Of a stretch of 8,731 bases of DNA, positions 6,480-8,731 are shown in pieces (position 1 is the first letter of the stretch; each line of letters opens with the position of its first letter). Position numbers and translations under genes: made by a program. A model generated the notes under the pieces. It had not been told where the DNA came from. It did not search any database and worked only from the letters and a program-made list of their open reading frames with translations. The DNA is from Chloroflexota bacterium (GTDB lineage Bacteria; Chloroflexota; Dehalococcoidia; SM23-28-2; RBG-16-64-32). The DNA is taken from NCBI GenBank assembly GCA_005880055.1, contig VBJS01000158.1, positions 1-8,731 on the forward strand. The letters run 5' to 3'.

Positions 6480-7602
6480 TCTGTTCCTCCTTGGACACCT
6501 GGCTCGGCTCGATCGACTTAGGAATGCTGAAGAAGAATGTGCTGCCTAGTCCCGAGCCTTCTGACTCCACCCATATCTCGCCGCCGTGCCCTTCCACAAC
6601 CTTCTTGCAGATGGTGAGGCCGACGCCGGTTCCTTCGTGCTCTTCTCGGAGCACCAGGCGCTGGAAGATCCGAAAGATCTTCTCCTGATACTTGGGGTCG
6701 ATGCCTGGGCCGTTGTCGCGTACAAAGAAGATGTGCCGGTGCGGCTCTTGTACACAGCCGACCTCGACAACCTGTGCAGCTTTGTCGCTGTATTTCAGCG
6801 CGTTCGAGATCAGGTTCTCGAACACCTGCTGGATACGAACGGGGTCGCAGACAAGGATGGGAAGGTCCGCCGCCACGCGAAGCTCAGTGTTTTTCTCCTT
6901 GAGAGAGAACTCCACGTTGCTGATTACGTCCGCCACCAGCGATGCGGAGGAAACACGGACGTACTGAGGCTTGATGCGGCCGATGCGGGAAAGCTGAAGG
7001 AGGTCGTCTATCAAGTCGCGCAGGCGCACGGCGCTGTCCTGCAGTACTGTGAGGTAACCGCGCCCCCGGTCATCCAGCTTGTCTGCGTAATCCTCAGCCA
7101 AAAAGCCACTGAATGCCTCGATGCCTCGCAACGGCTCCTTCAGGTCGTGGCTGACTACGTGAGTGAAGTCTTCCAATTCGGCGTTCGACCGCTCCAACTC
7201 AAGCGCCTTCTCCTCCATTAGCTTCTCTGCCTGCTTGACAGACGTAATGTCGCGCGCGACGGCGTAGATTAGGGCCTCTTCGGCGGCGGTTTTCGCGTTC
7301 CAAAGCAGCCACTTGTAGGAGCCGTCTTTGCAGAGGTAGCGGTTCTCGAACTCGACGATATCTCTGCCCTGCTCGATCTGCAGCGCGTAAGCGGCGTTCG
7401 TGGCCTCAATATCGTCCGGATGTATGAAGTCTAGGAACGGCCGCGCCAGCATCTCCTCGACGCTAAAGCCCAGCGTCGTTTCCCAGGCTCGGTTCACAAG
7501 CTTGAAGTACCCGTCCAACCCGGCAACACAGAGCATATCCAGGGATAGGTCAAAGAAGCGCTCACGGAATGCGCGTTGTTGTAAGTCTCGGTCTTCCGTC
7601 AT
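6340..7602 (-). CDS. Soluble PAS-domain sensor histidine kinase
   Basis: A 420-residue kinase without membrane segments, so a cytoplasmic sensor. A PAS domain with PAC-like end (about 12-120; DGYFKLVNRAW, GFSVEEM, FIHPDD, YLCKDGSYKWLLW, ARDIT) is followed by a short coiled coil (about 121-146). The HisKA domain (about 147-210) carries the phospho-accepting His152 in SHDLKEPLRG. The HATPase domain (about 250-360) shows the N box ENLISNALKYS, G1 DNGPGID, F box FRIFQRL and G2 GTGVGLTICKKVVEGHGG. This class resembles the kinase modules of bacteriophytochrome-type sensors, but no GAF-PHY chromophore domain is present; the PAS ligand is unknown. The catalytic fold ends near residue 361 (FFFSIP). 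The remaining ~59 residues are Gly/Pro/Arg-rich, and the last 46 (375-420) are read out of frame across the start of the next gene. It is the first gene of the three-gene signalling operon. A GGAG sits 9 nt before the ATG. Confidence 0.93.
   Translation of the reverse strand: MTEDRDLQQRAFRERFFDLSLDMLCVAGLDGYFKLVNRAWETTLGFSVEEMLARPFLDFIHPDDIEATNAAYALQIEQGRDIVEFENRYLCKDGSYKWLLWNAKTAAEEALIYAVARDITSVKQAEKLMEEKALELERSNAELEDFTHVVSHDLKEPLRGIEAFSGFLAEDYADKLDDRGRGYLTVLQDSAVRLRDLIDDLLQLSRIGRIKPQYVRVSSASLVADVISNVEFSLKEKNTELRVAADLPILVCDPVRIQQVFENLISNALKYSDKAAQVVEVGCVQEPHRHIFFVRDNGPGIDPKYQEKIFRIFQRLVLREEHEGTGVGLTICKKVVEGHGGEIWVESEGSGLGSTFFFSIPKSIEPSQVSKEEQNGTGPQGSSHPARGRQPTGRGDHAAGAGKGPGEEPAHSGARRPGGA
6486..6492 (-). 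promoter_or_regulatory. Strong Shine-Dalgarno (AAGGAGG) for the Rcp1-like regulator
   Basis: A full AAGGAGG lies 6 nt before the ATG at 6479, inside the kinase coding sequence. It fixes the start of the receiver gene and shows that this gene is strongly and independently initiated even though the upstream frame continues through it. Confidence 0.8.
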
Positions 7603-7967
7603 TTGGTCGGGCTCCGCGCGGAGTCAGTGGCTTTCGAACGTTGGCCGCGCAATCTATTAGACGCCGAGGGCTGAAGTGTGTTGCGCGCTAGCCTTGAAAG
7701 GCGGCAAGCACCCGAGCGCACCACGTACAAAGGTACAACGCTCGTCGGCAGTCTCGGCAACTGCGTGGCCGTATGGCCACTAACTGACGCGATTCTCGTG
7801 GGTGATGCCGTCGATGCGGCCGTCGCCTGAGTTCGGCACCCCACTACGAAGCAAGCAGCAGCGGCGCGCGGGTGGGCACCCGTTCTGAGGGCTCCTATCT
7901 CTCGGCACGCTAGGAGGCGTGGCCGGAGGGGGGAATCGCCGAGTTATCGTCTGAGATTCGTATCTGG
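7603..7967. other. Upstream region of the signalling operon with several inverted repeats
   Basis: No supported gene. The right part (about 7912-7967) is the tRNA-Val downstream flank that recurs near 4801-4850, including the third hairpin-motif copy (7939-7955, imperfect arms). Inverted repeats are present: CTCCGCGCGGAG at 7612-7623, overlapping the kinase ribosome-binding region; GCCTTGAAAGGC at 7691-7702; CGAGCG/CGCTCG arms at 7713-7718 and 7739-7744 enclosing GTAC-AAAG-GTAC; and GTGGCC-GTAT-GGCCAC at 7765-7780. None has a T tract, so they look more like operators or leader structures than terminators. No convincing -35/-10 pair was found for the operon. Confidence 0.45.
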
Positions 7968-8016
7968 TGGTGGGCGGTGCAGGGTTTGAACCTGCGACCT
8001 CTTGCGTGTGAAGCAA
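7912..8016 (-). repeat. Direct repeat of the tRNA-Val 3' half plus flank (copy 2, with intact tRNA)
   Basis: Partner of the repeat at 4801-4896. It covers the 3' half of the intact tRNA-Val and about 55 bp beyond its CCA end. Identity is nearly complete in the tRNA part and lower, with gaps, in the flank. Confidence 0.8.
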
Positions 8017-8042
8017 GCGCTCTCCCGCTGAGCTAACCGCCC
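7968..8042 (-). tRNA. tRNA-Val (anticodon CAC)
   Basis: A complete cloverleaf is readable on the minus strand: acceptor GGGCGGT/ACCGCCC, D arm GCTC-AGCGGGA-GAGC, anticodon arm CTTGC-TTCACAC-GCAAG, variable AGGTC, T arm GCAGG-TTCAAAC-CCTGC, discriminator A and an encoded CCA at 7968-7970. All stems pair perfectly. The anticodon CAC reads GUG valine codons. Total 75 nt including CCA. It has its own promoter (8056-8085). Confidence 0.96.
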
Positions 8043-8055
8043 ACGCGGCAAGGCG

Positions 8056-8085
8056 ATTGTATGGCGGCGCTTCGAAACCCGTCAA
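8056..8085 (-). promoter_or_regulatory. Sigma70-type promoter of tRNA-Val
   Basis: On the minus strand TTGACG (8080-8085) and TACAAT (8056-8061) are separated by 18 nt. The -10 box ends 13 nt before the tRNA 5' end, leaving a short leader, as usual for tRNA genes. Confidence 0.7.
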
Positions 8086-8163
8086 GGAAGCGCCCTAGTT
8101 CAAGGAAGCCTGGGATAGACCCAGCGCGGCGTCGGCCCGTCTGGCCAGCGAAATCTGCGTTCG

Positions 8164-8191
8164 TTGACCCCCTGGAAAAGGCGTTGATACA
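8164..8191 (+). promoter_or_regulatory. Candidate promoter of tRNA-Met
   Basis: TTGACC (8164-8169) and a weak -10 GATACA (8186-8191), spaced by 16 nt, end 11 nt before the tRNA 5' end. The position is right and the -35 is good, but the -10 is poor. Together with the tRNA-Val promoter it makes 8043-8202 a divergent promoter region. Confidence 0.5.
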
Positions 8192-8202
8192 CTCGATTTG
8201 GC

Positions 8203-8277
8203 GGCAGGGTAGGTCAGCGGCAGAGCAGAGGCTTCATAAGCCTTGTGTCGCGGGTTCGAATCCCGCCCCTGCCACCA
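8203..8277 (+). tRNA. tRNA-Met (anticodon CAT), elongator-like
   Basis: Cloverleaf: acceptor GGCAGGG/CCCTGCC, D arm GGTC-AGCGGCA-GAGC, anticodon arm GAGGC-TTCATAA-GCCTT, variable GTGTC, T arm GCGGG-TTCGAAT-CCCGC, discriminator A and encoded CCA (8275-8277). The first acceptor pair is G-C and the anticodon stem lacks the three G-C pairs of initiators, so it is an elongator Met or possibly the lysidine-modified Ile2 type, which the anticodon cannot separate. The D stem has a G11-G24 mismatch where GCTC/GAGC is usual. Confidence 0.93.
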
Positions 8278-8415
8278 GATCTCTCCCCTTGCGGAAGTTT
8301 GTGTCTCCCACGTACCTCCGTCAGCGCCATACAGCGGCCACGCGCAGCGACTCAAGGCGGCCCGCCGAGCCGGCATCGACGCCCTCCAACCGTGCTCGAT
8401 GAGACTGCCCCGGGG

Positions 8416-8731
8416 TTAGCGTGCGGAGACTCGCGGGAGGTCGCGCGATAGGCTGTTATTCGCGTCGTCGTCATCGTCATCCGCGACAGTAGCGAGGCAG
8501 GTGCTGACCAGCGAAATAAGGCTGTCGCAGGCAGCGGCGTCGTCCCCGTGCACGTCGACGATGGCGGTCACAGTCCAGTTTAGTCCGTCGACAGCCGAGG
8601 GGCTGAGGCACTGGAAGGCGACGCCGGCGTCGATGGTGATCCTGTCGCGCGGCAGCAGGTCAGCCGCAGTGCTGCCGAGGGCGATACGGGTCCAGTTGTA
8701 GACCTGAGCTGCGTTTTCGGCGGCTGTGGCC
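8416..8731 (-). CDS. C-terminal part of an unidentified, probably secreted protein with an Asp-rich tail (5' partial)
   Basis: An open frame enters from the right edge and ends at a TAA (8416-8418), giving 104 residues without a start codon in view. The sequence has alternating hydrophobic and polar residues typical of beta strands (for example NWTRIALGS, ITIDAGVAFQCL, LNWTVTAIVDV), three cysteines (positions 41, 68 and 78 from the edge) and a run of six Asp (84-89) followed by a short Ser/Arg-rich end. Codon choice is GC-rich at third positions, like a real gene. I do not recognise the family. The beta-rich, Cys-containing, acidic character suggests an extracellular protein, possibly related in role to the repeat protein at the left of the window; this is inference. 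Confidence 0.6.
   Translation of the reverse strand, partial: ATAAENAAQVYNWTRIALGSTAADLLPRDRITIDAGVAFQCLSPSAVDGLNWTVTAIVDVHGDDAAACDSLISLVSTCLATVADDDDDDANNSLSRDLPRVSAR

Noticed and set aside
6586..7221. 211-codon + strand frame opposite the kinase
   Set aside because: It is a shadow of the histidine kinase, which has all conserved boxes on the minus strand.
7599..7844. Possible small minus-strand gene upstream of the kinase
   Set aside because: Composition is Ser/Arg/Thr-rich with no domain and it overlaps a region of inverted repeats; no ribosome-binding site was seen.
4897..7967. A complete mobile element with its own recombinase
   Set aside because: All coding space between the tRNA copies is taken by the kinase, receiver and HD-GYP genes; no integrase, transposase or terminal inverted repeats are visible.
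8095..8376. Possible 93-residue minus-strand protein
   Set aside because: It contains QGRDSNPRHKAYEA, the well-known false peptide from reading across a tRNA-Met gene on the opposite strand.

Overview
The window is GC-rich bacterial DNA. It has CCA-encoded tRNAs, sigma70-like promoter hexamers, a strong AAGGAGG ribosome-binding site, and secreted proteins with SpaA/Cna_B-like and Ig-like repeats. Several features fit Chloroflexota, or less well Actinomycetota: SpaA-type surface proteins with no LPXTG anchor, a soluble PAS histidine kinase paired with an Rcp1-type regulator, and an acyl-CoA carboxyltransferase. No marker gene settles the taxonomy, so the assignment is tentative.

Left region (1-3065): the 3' part of a large + strand gene for a secreted repeat protein. 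It encodes four ~120-134-residue Ig-like repeats, two SpaA/Cna_B domains with visible Lys/Glu/Asn isopeptide triads, and a Cys-containing C-terminal beta domain. A GC-rich terminator hairpin follows. The window opens with a perfect 37-bp tandem duplication that breaks the reading frame; it is either an assembly artefact at a repeat boundary or a real frameshift.

Middle-left (3168-4697, minus): a convergently transcribed acyl-CoA carboxylase beta (carboxyltransferase) subunit with a TATAAT box very close to its start codon and no biotin-carrying partner in view.

Middle-right (4801-8016): two direct copies of a tRNA-Val 3' half plus its downstream flank, about 3.1 kb apart. Between them lies a three-gene minus-strand signalling operon: a soluble PAS-HisKA-HATPase kinase, a single-domain Rcp1-like receiver, and a receiver-HD-GYP protein expected to hydrolyse c-di-GMP. 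The likely logic is kinase to receiver(s) to c-di-GMP turnover. An intact tRNA at one end and a 3' tRNA fragment in the same orientation at the other is the geometry left by tRNA-targeted integration, but no integrase is present.

Right region (7968-8731): divergent tRNA-Val(CAC) and tRNA-Met(CAT) genes, each with a recognisable promoter, then the C-terminal end of an unidentified minus-strand protein with an Asp-rich tail that runs off the window edge.

The strongest unexpected signals are the tRNA-Val att-like direct repeats, short hairpin motifs with compensatory arm changes around the tRNA fragment, paired gain and loss of cysteines across the surface-protein repeats, and a 140-nt out-of-frame tail on the kinase. 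I did not find a clearly new defence or mobile system.
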